A stretch of 38,954 bases of DNA from Nymphaea colorata (lineage: Eukaryota > Streptophyta > Magnoliopsida > Nymphaeales > Nymphaeaceae): positions 1 through 38,954 of the forward strand of contig NW_022205115.1 of NCBI RefSeq assembly GCF_008831285.2. Direction: 5' to 3'. The notes beneath the pieces were generated by a model, which saw only the letters and a program-made list of their open reading frames with translations, was not told the DNA's origin and searched no databases. The position numbers and the translations under genes were made by a program. Of the stretch, positions 22,419-34,500 are shown in pieces; position 1 is the stretch's first letter, and each line of letters opens with the position of its first letter.

Positions 22419-25400
22419 AATATTTAAAATAAGAAATTTCTATAAAATCTCGCGAAGGTCTCGTCAATCAAAGCTAAAAAGCTTTAAAGACTTCATCTCA
22501 ACTATATAGACCAAGTAATAAACTCTACATCGATTATTTTTTTTATTATCTCGAATTCTGGTGACCAGTTTGAGAACCCCTTATTCGCCTTTTCTAAAGT
22601 AGTTGTTTAGATATGTAGGATCTTACAGACTCATTTCAAAGAAATAAGTTCCTCTCCTTTTATCTCACAACATTGGTGCTTTTGCTTAATATGGCAGTAT
22701 TAGGCTCCCTCTTCTTTCTTTGTAGATAACCAAAAATCTTAAATAAAAGCCTAACCTCAAAGGATTACAGTAACTTGGCTCTCTAGGTAGGAGCTTTTTC
22801 TCAAATTTTATTTGAAACTTTGGGAATTCTTTTTATAGTGATTATAAATTCAGTAAAGATTTTTCTATTTTTAGAGCATAAATAGGTCTCATCTTTTCTC
22901 GCTGGGGTTCGCGATTAGCAGTCTAATCTGCATGACCTTTAGCTTTGCTATCATCGTTATATGCAAAGTTTGCGTACCTTATTAAAAACGAGCATTTTTA
23001 ATATTACTGATCATCCAATACCTACCTCCACTTTATGCTGACTGTATCGCTATTGCCCTCACACTATATTAAATCAAAAATGAAAAAGCCAAAGACTAGT
23101 CTACTTCGTTGTATTAGCAACGCTCAGTGTGTGCTGCTGCGGATAGCTGCTGTAAGCAGACATCGGTTCGCTTTATTTAGTAATAATCATAGCTTCTGTT
23201 GTAGTAATCGAAAGGTTCTTACCTCATAATTCAACCATGAGCGTATAGGAAGAAAAGACTTTCTTTTGGAGGCTATCCGCAAAATTATCAGGGATGAATA
23301 GCTTTCTAATAAATAAACTATCCAGATATTGCGCATCTTCGAAGGATTAATAATCAAGTTTTCTTTCATAGAGAAATAGCTGGGAGACAAAGGAAAGGCT
23401 ATCCTGCACTGCGAGTAATTCAAGCGAGTCTCGTTTCAGGACCTGACGAAAGGCGGACTGAGCCGACTGCTGCGGATGAAGCTGGAGACGGACTGCAGCA
23501 TGAACCCGAGCAGCCTCGCCTTCCGCATCCAGGAGTTCGAGTGCGCGCTGCTCGAGCAGGAGTTCTCGATCTCGACGCTCTACGCGGTCGAGGCGCTGGC
23601 GCAGCGGGTGCAGGCGAGGGGAGTCTACGAGGAGCTGGTGCGGATGGAGCGGCTGGTGGGGCAGGTCGAGGCCCGGTTCCTGAAGGGCGAGGAGCAGCTC
23701 GACGGCAAGCTCATCTTCCGCCTCGAGAAGCGCCTCGAGGAGTTCTACCTCAACGTGGGCGAGGCCGCCGAGAACCTGCTCTCGCTCTGGCGGCGGCTCG
23801 GCGAGAAGCAGCTCAAGGAGGAGCACTTCGCCCGCCTCCTCCGCAGGATCACGTAGGCCGAGGAGCAGTCCGTCCGCATCCTCCGCGAGCTCGAGGCGCA
23901 CAAGGACATCTCGGTGGAGGCTGACGTCGCCAACTTCCTCCACAAGCTCATCAACTCCGACATGAACTGCGCGGTGGAGAAGAGGGAGGCGAGGGAGCAG
24001 GACAAGCTGCTGGAGACGAAGTTCCTGCTGACCGCCAACAACAAGATCGAAGACGTTCGCGGACGGTGGCGAAGCGGATCGCGCCCAACCAGGAGGAGCT
24101 GCTGGTGGGGAGCGACATCTCGGAGGTGCTGTACGACTTCTACGGCGCCTACCTGCAGGAGGAGATCAACCGGATGGTGGCGGTCAGCGAGGGGCGGCCG
24201 TCCTTCCTCGTGCCCTTCAGGGTGCTCAACCACAGCAGCAAGTTCCTGCTCTGCGAGTGCGCCATCCGCGTGCTGCCCGACCTCAGCCAGGGAGTGAAGT
24301 GCCTCTTCCACTTCCTCAGCCAGCGCATCGACGCCCGCAAGTACTGCCTTTACTCCCTCGAAGACGACAGGGTGCAGGGCCTCTCCGAGGCCTTCTTCGA
24401 GCGCTTCGGCCTCGACGACGCCGCCGCCCTCCCCTCCGTCATCTCGGGGAGGGACCTCTTCAACGTCGACCTCTCCTACCACCTCGGCGAGGAGAACCTC
24501 GCCCGCAACTTCACGGTCGCTGCGAGCTGCTGTTCAACAACCTCCGCAAGAACATCAAAGGCGCCAAGGAGCGCACCCCATCCCCTTCTACCTCAAAATC
24601 GTAGAGTTCTACAAAGTCAAAAACCTCACTACATACTCTTCTAACTTACCACTCAAGAGGAGACTATTATCATCACACCGAAATAGACCATAAAACTGTT
24701 CGTATCCTAACACAAAAATTTCTACAGGAACTCTGCAAACGTTAATGAAAGCAATCCTTTCTTTTGCAAGATCCACAATCCTTTGGCGACGATCATCGAC
24801 TAGAAGCTGTCGAGGATCACTTCGAACAACGGAGTGTCCTACTTCAAGATAGTGGTTGGACTGATGCTGCTGATGGTGCTGATCGTGGCGGGGACGCTGG
24901 CCATCGTACGGACGGAGACGGCGGCTGCTGGGGACGCCTTCAAGCAGCAGGTGGAGCTGACCACCCACACCAACAACCTCATCTCTCCATCTACCTCCTC
25001 TTCTACCAGTACTACCAATACTACCAAATCACCAACTACCCAGAACAGCTTCTTCAGATACAAGACTATAATATGACGGCTATAACTTCTTAGTATCATT
25101 TAAAAGCGAACGCGAACATATTCTAGATATTGCCAATCATCCTTCAGGAAACTAATCCCCAGATACAGTCACAGTTCAAGGTCTTTTATGAAGACTATGA
25201 TTTAATAAAATCAACAGACAAGACAAATCTGCTAGATTTCATGGAAGATGCCAAGCAAGCGCTATCAACTAATTCTCCTTACTTTATGATAAGAAATTAA
25301 AACAAAATCCACAAGATAATCGATTCCTTTTATCCTCAAAGTGATAACGCCGTATCTAGATTTACTAATTAAACAATGCTTTATGTACTTATAATGCTGG

Positions 25401-26550
25401 GCTGCCTAATTATCATTTGCATCATATCCAAGATCATGCATCTTCGTATATGGAGGTTTAAATGGAATATATATCAGCTGTATTCTACCGTTAATAAAGA
25501 CGAAAGGGAGGATCATATGAAGAAATTGGAAAGTTTTCTTTCATTATTAGTCAATCAAAAATATTACTAAAAAATAGAAAATAGAAAATATAGTCCATCA
25601 TAACAAGAACCAATATATGAAAGAGCTGAGGAAGAAAAAAAAATAATATTATTAAAATAGGAATCAATAATATAAGCATAAGAAACTGAAAAAGGAATCA
25701 ATCGAATACCTTTTGCTCGTGCTCTTTTTCTTTAAAATTCTTTGCTCACAATCCCACTAGGGCTTTTCCTGTTTTGGTTTATTTATGCTAAACAAATGGA
25801 CCAATACAAAGACTAATGTTCTGCAGTAATGAACTACTCTTCTTAACTGCAAGCAAGTTCCACTTTGTTACTCGAAAGAGCTACATACTACATGCAGGTT
25901 GCAATGGAATCTATACTTCCTGAACCTGAGAGATTCGGACTCATCAAAAAACAATCTTATACCATTTCTACAGAGATTTAACTCGAGCTTCCAGTTATTT
26001 TGATTAATATAAGAAGGTTTAAAAGATATTAGACTCTAACTTGTGCGAGTATTCTTACCTAAACACTGGCTCCCTCTATAAAGGCATTAATTGTTCTGCA
26101 ATCTTGGATGGAATGATGAATCAAGGATTCACAGAAACCTACAGCTTTTTATTAGAGAAGTTTGAACTGTACGCAGGCATGCCTATACAGGATCTTGGCA
26201 AGCAGTACCGCCCACACGCAACCTATCCATTCTTCATGGAAGTTTGCTATGCACGAAGAACTATAAACAATATGCTTGCGTTTGTACAAGAGCAGTTCAA
26301 TATAGCTATAGAAGGTTTCCTTGATTTCAAAGAAAAATCACTATCGGCAGGCACTGGCTTAGGGTTTGTCCTGATACCTTTATCATTTCTGCTAATGTAT
26401 GGTCTTGGCCGAAGGCTTCTTAAGGAGTGCACATTTGCGATTAAATGTTTCCTTATACTCCCTCGTGCTTTTACTATGAGGATTGGCACTTCAAAAAAGT
26501 TGCAAAAGCTTGGAGTTCTCAGAGAAATATAGCTTCTCATTCCGTTTTGA
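22416..26550 (+). CDS. Tandem paralogue B: multi-pass membrane protein with PAS-like middle (GC-rich core)
   Basis: Start ATG 22416, stop TGA 26548-26550, about 1,378 residues, with the same architecture as copy C. The N terminus repeats the family signature KKFL-x-NLAK, then multi-helix membrane segments to about 23220. The coding strand becomes strongly GC-rich at about 23440 and stays so to about 24640, then again at 24765-25010. The C-terminal third is AT-rich with motifs MMNQGFTETYSFLLEKFE and PIQDLGKQYRPHATYPFFM. TAG at 24801 occupies a site where copy D has GAA. Compared with C and D, single bases are missing at about 24055, 24517, 24567 and 24985; further frame changes occur in the N-terminal membrane part (near 22650 and 23270). 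Likely a membrane sensor or receptor; no ligand can be inferred. Confidence 0.6.
23440..24640 (+). repeat. GC-rich homogenised block, copy B
   Basis: The coding sequence here uses mostly G or C at third positions and is nearly identical to the blocks in C (28000-29215) and D (32570-33770). The bases just outside fall abruptly back to AT-rich, diverged sequence. Differences among the three blocks are few and largely single-base losses. Copy A encodes a homologous peptide in AT-rich codons, so the block is part of the gene and not an insertion. Confidence 0.75.
24765..25010 (+). repeat. Second GC-rich island, copy B
   Basis: Encodes the transmembrane helix SYFKIVVGLMLLMVLIVAG and the following lumenal start. 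It is almost identical to copy C at 29345-29640. Copy D encodes the same helix in AT-rich codons and only rejoins the shared sequence at about 34110, so the tract boundary differs between copies. Confidence 0.65.
26181..26283 (+). repeat. Near-identical tract shared with copy A
   Basis: Partner of 21823-21925. Encodes PIQDLGKQYRPHATYPFF and the start of the INNMLAF motif with the same synonymous codons as copy A. Confidence 0.6.
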
Positions 26551-26997
26551 AATTTATGTCTTCGCGGTGATTTTTCATTTTATATTGCAAATCTAATTCA
26601 AAATATGAACCATTATCCCATTTCTAATCCTTTTTTCGGCAATTATCGATTTTCGAGCAGGTTTAATTCATCTGTATACATCCGTGATAATTTATAATGA
26701 AGCCTGCCACACCAAAAAGCAACGATGCCTTAGATAATATAAACTAAAACTCATAATCATATTAATTATTGAATAAAGTTATCTTGCCTATTCCTTGTAA
26801 AATTATTATTATCTTCAATATGCCTATTCGAACGTAATTTCCATATAATTTCTTTTAAACTAATGCCAAACTAAACACCAAGCATCTTTTAACCATTGAT
26901 ATTAGGATAAAAGCCTTAGCTTTAGGACATTTTCATGAAAATAGGATGAAATCTTCGTGCTCTTTTCAGGATTTGTGGTTAACCAACTTTATAATAA
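26551..26997. other. Spacer between copies B and C with a decayed 3'-end fragment
   Basis: AT-rich sequence with no gene. Around 26695-26735 it holds a weak duplicate of the copy 3' end (TAATGAAG-CTGCCAC-CAAAAAG), the part that encodes the SKKLQ tail in the complete genes. Farther on, a stretch near 26790-26850 (CCTTGTAAAATTATTATTATC) recurs in the A/B and C/D spacers. The last 15 bases hold the pre-ATG box of copy C. Confidence 0.45.
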
Positions 26998-27000
26998 ATG
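26984..27000 (+). promoter_or_regulatory. Pre-ATG box of copy C
   Basis: ACTTTATAATAAATG, one base different from the boxes before copies B and D, ending in the start codon. Conservation here while the rest of the spacer has diverged suggests a core promoter or initiator function. Confidence 0.5.
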
Positions 27001-30000
27001 AATATTTAAAATAAGAAGTTTCTATTCAATCTCGCCAAGACCTAGTCAATAAAAGCTAAGATTATAAAAGGGTTTTACATAAATCAAATGGCCCAAGGAA
27101 TAAATACTGCCTCGATGATTTTATTTATAGTTTCCAATTCAGGTGAGCAATTTACCAACCCTTTCTTCTCCTTTTCGAAAGTAACTATCACTCTAATTTA
27201 GGACCTAGCCAACTCTATTCAGAAAATTGAATCACTATGTATTTATCTCATCGTAATCATGTTTCTAATTAACCTTGCTGTTCTCGTTCCTCTCTTCCTG
27301 CTTCCTAAGTTGACTAAAATCTTAAAGCAAAGCTAATTTTAAAAAGACCATCGAATGTTGATAGGCAGGATAGGAGCGTTTTCTTTAATTTTACTTTAAA
27401 CAATAGGAATTCTTTCCCTAGTGATTATCAGCACTGTAAATTCTATTCTATTTTAGATTCAAAATAGCCCCAGTTTTTCCTCTTTAGGACTTAGTATAGC
27501 TAGTTTACTTTGCATGGCTTTAAGCTCAGTTACTATAATTACCTGTAAATTAACTATACCCTTTTCCCATAAAGTAGCATTAGTTCTATTGGTGTTTCAA
27601 TACTTACATCCCCTTCCTGCTGACTTTTTAGCCATTGCTCTTGCCCTTTATCAAATAAGTAATTAGAAACGCCAAAGATTAGTCTATTTCGTTATATTAG
27701 CAACACTCAGCCTGTGTTTTTGGGGATAGCTACTGTAAGCAGACCTCAGCTCTTTGTATTTGGTATTAATCATATCTTCTGCTGTTATAATTGAGCGTTT
27801 TTTGCCACCATGCCAGTAAAGTATGAGCAAATAGGAAGAAAATGATTTTCTTTTGGAGGCTATCCGAAAAATGTATAAAGAACAAGAGCTGACGAGTAAA
27901 GATACAATCTAGATAATAAGAATTTTCGAAGAGCTGAGAGCGAAGTTTTCTTTCATAGAGAAATAGCTGGGAGACAAAGGAAAGGCTATCCTGCACTGCG
28001 AGTAACTCAAGCGAGTCTCGTTTCAGGACCTAACGAAAGGCGGACTGAGCCGACTGCTGCGGATGAAGCTGGAGACGGACTGCAGCATGAACCCGAGCAG
28101 CCTCGCCTTCCGCATCCAGGAGTTCGAGTGCGCCCTGCTCGAGCAGGAGTTCTCGATCTCGACGCTCTACGCAGTCGAGGCGCTGGCGCAGCGGGTGCAG
28201 GCGAGGGGAGTCTACGAGGAGCTGGTGCGGATGGAGCGGCTGGTGGGGCAGGTCGAGGCCCGGTTCCTGAAGGGCGAGGAGCAGCTCGACGGCAAGCTCA
28301 TCTTCCGCCTCGAGAAGCGCCTCGAGGAGTTCTACCTCAACGTGGCGAGGCCGCCGAGAACCTGCTCTCGCTCTGGCGGCGGCTCGGCGAGAAGCAGCTC
28401 AAGGAGGAGCACTTCGCCCGCCTCCTCCGCAGGATCACGTAGGCCGAGGAGCAGTCCGTCCGCATCCTCCGCGAGCTCGAGGCCCACAAGGACATCTCGG
28501 TGGAGGCGGACGTCGCCAACTTCCTCCACAAGCTCATAAACTCCGACATGAACTGCGCGGTGGAGAAGAGGGAGGCGAGGGAGCAGGACAAGCTGCTGGA
28601 GACGAAGTTCCTGCTGACCGCCAACAACAAGATCGAGGACGTTTCGCGGACGGTGGCGAAGCGGATCGCGCCCAACCAGGAGGAGCTGCTGGTGGGGAGC
28701 GACATCTCGGAGGTGCTGTACGACTTCTACGGCGCCTACCTGCAGGAGGAGATCAACCGGATGGTGGCGGTCAGCGAGGGGCGGCCGTCCTTCCTCGTGC
28801 CCTTCAGGGTGCTCAACCACAGCAGCAAGTTCCTGCTCTGCGAGTGCGCCATCCGCGTGCTCCCCGACCTCAGCCACGGAGTGAAGTGCCTCTTCCACTT
28901 CCTCAGCCAGCGCATCGACGCCCGGAAGTACTGCCTCTACTCCCTCGAGGACGACAGGGTGCAGGGCCTCTCCGAGGCCTTCTTCGAGCGCTTCGGCCTC
29001 GACGACGCCGCCGCCGCCCTCCCCTCCGTCATCTCGGGCAGGGACCTCTTCAATGTCGACCTCTCCTACCACCTCGGCGAGGAGAACCTCGCCCGCAACT
29101 TCACAGTCCGCTGCGAGCTGCTGTTCAACAACCTCCGCAAGAACATCAAAGGCACCAAGGAGCCGCACCCCATCCCCTTCTACCTCAAAATCGTAGAGTT
29201 TTACAAAGTCAAAAACCTCAACTACATACTCTTCGAAATCACCACACAAGACGAATCAATGCTTATCACTCCCAAGGAAACTTTAAAGATGTTTGTAACT
29301 TAGCAGAATAATTTTTACAGAAGCAGTGCTATTACAAACGAAAGCAATCCTTTCTTTTGCAAGATTCACAATCCTTTGGCGACGATCATCGACTAGAAGC
29401 TGTCGAGGATCACTTCGAACAACGGAGTGTCCTACTTCAAGATAGTGGTTGGGCTAATGCTGCTGATGGTGCTGATCGTGGCGGGGACGCTGGCCATCGT
29501 ACGGACGGAGACGGCGGCTGCTGGGGACGCCTTCAAGCAGCAGGTGGAGCTGACCACCCATACCAACAACCTCATCTCCTCCATCTACCTCCTCTTCTAC
29601 CAGTACTACCAATACTACCAAATCACCAACTACCCAGAGCAGTTTCTCCAGATACAAGACTACAATATGACAGATGTAATTCTTGAGTATTAATTAAAGA
29701 TTCACAACACTTCACAGAAAATATTGTCTGGTATTCTTTTTAATACTAATCCACAAACTGTAACAAGTTACAGAGCATAATACTAAAAATTTGATGTAAT
29801 AAAAATAGCGGATAAGACGAATCTGCTGGATTTCTTAGAAGATGCAAAGCAAGCAATTAAAACAAACTCTCCCTACTTCATGGTAAGAAATTATCATGCT
29901 GTCAACTAAATAATTGAATCCTTCCTTGAGCAAGAAGATAATTAAGTCTCCAGAATTACTAATGAGTTTACCCTTTATATACTAGCTGTTTTGGGGTTTC

Positions 30001-31144
30001 TAATAGTCCCTTGCATCATTTGCAAGATCATTCATATTCGGATATGTCGGTTTAAGTGGAACGTCTATGAGCTTTACTCTTCAGTCGACAAAGATATGAG
30101 AAAGAACCACATGAAGAAGCTCTAGAGTTTCATCACTTTGCTAGTCAAGCAAAAATACTACGAAACAAGACCAACCAGAAGGAATATACCATAGTCATAA
30201 CGGCAATTTTTATACTAAAGACTTCAAGAAGAAAAATAAGCAAAAATAATAAGATCAGAACAAAATATTGAAGGAAAATAAGCTCGCATCTATATTAACC
30301 GTACACCATTTCCCAAAATACTCTTAACAAAAATCTTCTTCTTGTTTTTCCTCTTGCCGTTTTGTCATTTTGGATGATTCATACTTACAAACTGAATTCA
30401 TTTAATGATTAATGCTCTACACTGATGAATTATTCATCTGCCCTTCAAGATGGTCGATATTATTGCTTGAGAGAGCAACATACTTCATGCAAACTGCGAT
30501 GCAGGGGATTCTTCCTGAGTCTGAAAGACCTGAAGTCATTAAACAAAAGTCATATTTACTTTCGACAGAAGTTAAGGCAAACTTTCCAGAGTACTTTACC
30601 GAATTTAGAGAAATAAAGTAGATTTTAGATTATGACATGTGCGACTACGCTTAGCTGAACGTCAGTATCCTTTATTAAGGAATAGATTGCTAGCTTATCT
30701 TAGATGGGATGATGGATGAAGGCTTCACAGAAACATATGTCTTTCTAATACAGAAATTTGAATCATTTTAAAGTGTCTATGTGTGGGATCTTGGAGATCT
30801 TATGCGCCCCTATGCGGACTACCCATTTTTCATGGAAGTTTTCTATGCGAGAAGGACTATAAACAATATGCTCACATTCGTTCAGGATAGTTTACTAGAA
30901 GCGTGAATGGGTTTATTGCTTACAGACAAGACACTCTTCAGATGACGGTCAGTATAGGTTTTGCTCTAATTCCTTTACAACTGCTAATCATTTATTTCTT
31001 CAGTCGTGCCTACGCAAGGAATGCACACTTGCGGTTAAATGTTTCCTCATTCTTCCAAGATCTTTCATCACAAAGATTGGCGTTTCGAAAAAATTGCAAA
31101 AACTTGGCATACTCAACGAAATTTAGCTCGTCATTCCAGCCTGA
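26998..31144 (+). CDS. Tandem paralogue C: multi-pass membrane protein with PAS-like middle (best preserved copy)
   Basis: Start ATG 26998, stop TGA 31142-31144, about 1,382 residues. One frame is open from 26998 to about 28344 and, after a lost G, another to about 30370. Hydrophobic helices lie near residues 79-103, 121-155, 163-188, 191-222 and 227-265. A helical middle has LIFRLEKRLEEFYLNV. A PAS-like stretch spans about 546-740 (LLVGSDISEVLYDFYGAYL, FLVPFRVLNHSSKFLLCECA). Later helices sit near 810-832, 990-1014, 1107-1125 and 1317-1335, enclosing two non-membrane domains. The order suggests ciliate PAS/tiny-macrocysts-B-like sensors. TAG at 29394 and 30123 faces GAA in copies D and B. 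Frame changes near 28344, 30375, 30450, 30895 and 31015. Confidence 0.65.
28000..29215 (+). repeat. GC-rich homogenised block, copy C
   Basis: Same block as in copies B and D. At its 5' edge it shares with copy B an extra ~60 bases (from CATAGAGAAATAGCTGGGAG on) that copy D lacks in this form. The left breakpoint is therefore different for the B/C and B/C/D comparisons. Confidence 0.75.
29345..29640 (+). repeat. Second GC-rich island, copy C
   Basis: Nearly identical to 24765-25010 of copy B across the transmembrane helix and the Tyr-rich lumenal motif. Separated from the first block by about 120 bases of AT-rich, less conserved coding sequence. Confidence 0.65.
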
Positions 31145-31567
31145 AATTTGCCTATTCGTGATTTTAATTCGCAAACTGTTGATAAAATTGTTAATTATTA
31201 ATCATTTTATACTATATATCGTCAATCTTTTTAGATGCCAATGGCTTTGGATGCTATTTTCCTACTCCATGTGAAAAGAAATTTTCTGAAGGTTTTAATC
31301 AAAAAAGCTTGGAATGCTCAAAAAAAAGAATTTACAGCTTGAGGCATTATGCAATATTATCTTAGCTTTTCCTATAAAATTTATTATGATTTTCTAATAC
31401 TTACATGATTTAAAATTCCATATTTATCTTTTCTCGAAATTTCTTATTTATTGCCAAAGAATTCTACTTAAAACTAGCTAAATAATCTTTATTTTAAAGA
31501 TTGCAGGCGATAAGACACAAATTCGATACTGTTTAGAAAACCATGTTTTAAACTGACTTTATAATTA
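31145..31567. other. Spacer between copies C and D
   Basis: AT-rich, no gene seen. It carries the recurring CCTATAAAATTTATTATG stretch near 31370, matching the other two spacers, and a short decayed echo of the gene 3' end near 31290 (AAAAAAGCTTGGAATGCTC). It ends in the pre-ATG box of copy D. Confidence 0.45.
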
Positions 31568-31570
31568 ATG
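31554..31570 (+). promoter_or_regulatory. Pre-ATG box of copy D
   Basis: GACTTTATAATTAATG, identical in its core to the box before copy B, ending in the start codon of copy D. Confidence 0.5.
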
Positions 31571-34500
31571 AATATTTAAAATAAGAAATTTCTATTCAGT
31601 CTCGCGAAGACTTAGTCGACCAAAGCCAAGATGCAATAACAACTAAAACCAAAGCTTTAGCTCAGGTATTAAATTCTGGCTCCATTATTTTTTTTATCAT
31701 TTCGAAATCAGGTGAGTAATTTGTGAACCCTTCTTCACGCTTATCAAAGTAAAGATCTCTTAAGTCTAGGATTTAGCCAGCTCTATTCAAAAAAGTTAGT
31801 CTCTACCTATATATCTCTCAGCAATCATGTATATCGTTAGCATAACTGCCTTAGGCCCGATACTTTTACTTTGCAAATAGGCTCAAACAACCAAAAATTG
31901 GCTATTTTAGAGCGATTATAGGCATTTGATGGTCAAGATTGCAGGGTTTTCTCGAATCATATTTGAAACGATTGGAGTTCTCTTGCTAATTGCGTTATTC
32001 ACTGTAAATCTTGTTTCTATTTTTAGAGCGTGAACATCCATTATGCTTCCTCCTTGGCAGTCAGCATACCGAATTTACTCTGCATTGCTTTAAGCTCGGC
32101 TATTATCCAAACGTGCAAAATAAATGTGCCTTTCTCGTCAAAATTAGTATTAATCTTGCTAGTTATGCAACTATTGCCTTCATTGCCAGCTATTTTTCTT
32201 GTTTCTCTTGCCACTTTTATAAAATAAGCACATAGAAAGCTAAAGATTAATTTATCTCTTGATATTAACAATACTTTGCATATGCCTTGTGGGTAAGTTC
32301 TTTAAGGAGACATAAATAATCTGTATTTCATCTTAATAGTAATTTCAGTTGTATAATCGAACGTTTTTATCCTTTGGTCCAGTAATGCACGAACAATTAG
32401 GAAGAAAACGATTATATATTAGAAAAAATCAAGAAAATAAGTAGAGATGAAAAACTATCCAATAAATAAACTATTAATTAATAAAAATCTTAGAAAAACT
32501 TAAATTGAGATATTCAGTGTTGGAAGACTAACTAGATAGTTCAGGGAAAGTTAAACTGCACTCAGAGTAATTCAAGCGGGTCTCGTTTCAGGACCTCACA
32601 AAGGCGGACTGAGCCGACTGCTGCGGATGAAGCTGGAGACGGACTGCAGCATGAACCCGAACAGCCTCGCCTTCCGCATCCAGGAGTTCGAGTGCGCCCT
32701 GCTCGAGCAGGAGTTCTCGATCTCGACGCTCTACGCGGTCGAGGCGCTGGCGCAGCGGGTGCAGGCGAGGGGGTCTACGAGGAGCTGGTGCGGATGGAGC
32801 GGCTGGTGGGGCAGGTCGAGGCCCGGTTCCTGAAGGGCGAGGAGCAGCTCGACGGCAAGCTCATCTTCCGCCTCGAGAAGCGCCTCGAGGAGTTCTACCT
32901 CAACGTGGGCGAGGCCGCCGAGAACCTGCTCTCGCTCTGGCGGCGGCTCGGCGAGAAGCAGCTCAAGGAGGAGCACTTCGCCCGCCTCCTCCGCAGGATC
33001 ACGTAGGCCGAGGAGCAGTCCGTCCGCATCCTCCGCGAGCTCGAGGCGCACAAGGACATCTCGGTGGAGGCTGACGTCGCCAACTTCCTCCACAAGCTCA
33101 TCAACTCCGACATGAACTGCGCGGTGGAGAAGAGGGAGGCGAGGGAGCAGGACAAGCTGCTGGAGACGAAGTTCCTGCTGACCGCCAACAACAAGATCGA
33201 GGACGTCTCGCGGACGGTGGCGAAGCGGATCGCGCCCAACCAGGAGGAGCTGCTGGTGGGGAGCGACATCTCGGAGGTGCTGTACGACTTCTACGGCGCC
33301 TACCTGCAGGAGGAGATCAACCGGATGGTGGCGGTCAGCGAGGGGCGGCCGTCCTTCCTCGTGCCCTTCAGGGTGCTCAACCACAGCAGCAAGTTCCTGC
33401 TTTGCGAGTGCGCCATCCGCGTGCTCCCCGACCTCAGCCACGGAGTGAAGTGCCTCTTCCACTTCCTCAGCCAGCGCATCGACGCCCGCAAGTACTGCCT
33501 CTACTCCCTCGAGGACGACAGGGTGCAGGGCCTCTCCGAGGCCTTCTTCGAGCGCTTCGGCCTCGACGACCGCCGCCCTCCCCTCCGTCATCTCGGGAGG
33601 GACCTCTTCAACGTCGACCTCTCCTACCACCTCGGCGAGGAGAACCTCGCCCGCAACTTCACAGTCCGCTGCGAGCTGCTCTTCAACAACCTCCGCAAGA
33701 ACATCAAAGGCGCCAAGGAGCCGCACCCCGTCCCCTTCTACCTCAAAATCGTAGAGTTCTACAAAGTCAAAAACCTCAACTATATCCTCTTCGAAATCAC
33801 CACACAAGAGGAAACTATGCCAATGACCCCCAAGGAAACGATTAAGTTGTTTGTGGCTTAGAATAATAATTTCTACATGACTACGGGCAGCGCTAGCCAA
33901 AACGATCCTTTCTTCTGTAGAATTCACAATCCTTTGACCACAATTATTGACGAAAAGCTATCAAGGATTACTTTCAACAATGGAGCGTCTTACTTCAAAA
34001 TCGTTGTTGCTTTAATGCTCTTCATGGTATTGATTGTGGTCGGAACTTTGGCTATCTTAAGAACAGAAACAGCTAATACTGGAGCTATTATCAGTGACCA
34101 AATTTAGCTCGCAAGCCACACCAACAACCTCATCTCCTCCATATACCTCCTCTTCTACCAGTACTACCAATACTACCAAATCACCAACTACCCCGAACAG
34201 CTTCTTCAGATACAAGACTATAATATGACTGCCATCAGCTTTGAGTATCATTTGAAAGTAGATCATAACATTTTCCAATATTGCCGAATATCCTCTTGAA
34301 CAACAATCCACAAACACAATCTTAGTACACAGTTTTCTATGAAAATTTTGAAACAATAAAATCTACTGGTAAAACAAATTTAATCGATTTCTTGGAAGAT
34401 GCAAAACAAGCGCTCACTACAAACTACCCTTACTTTATGGTGAAAAATTACCGTTTAATATATTAATAATCCGCTCTTTTGTGGCAAAAGCAGATAATAC

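Noticed and set aside
28332-33927. Long minus-strand frames of 245-398 codons in the GC-rich blocks
   Set aside because: They are antisense to the conserved plus-strand protein. GC-rich codons lack A/T-rich stops on both strands, so long mirror frames are expected; their composition (Glu/Leu/Val-rich, repetitive) is an artefact.
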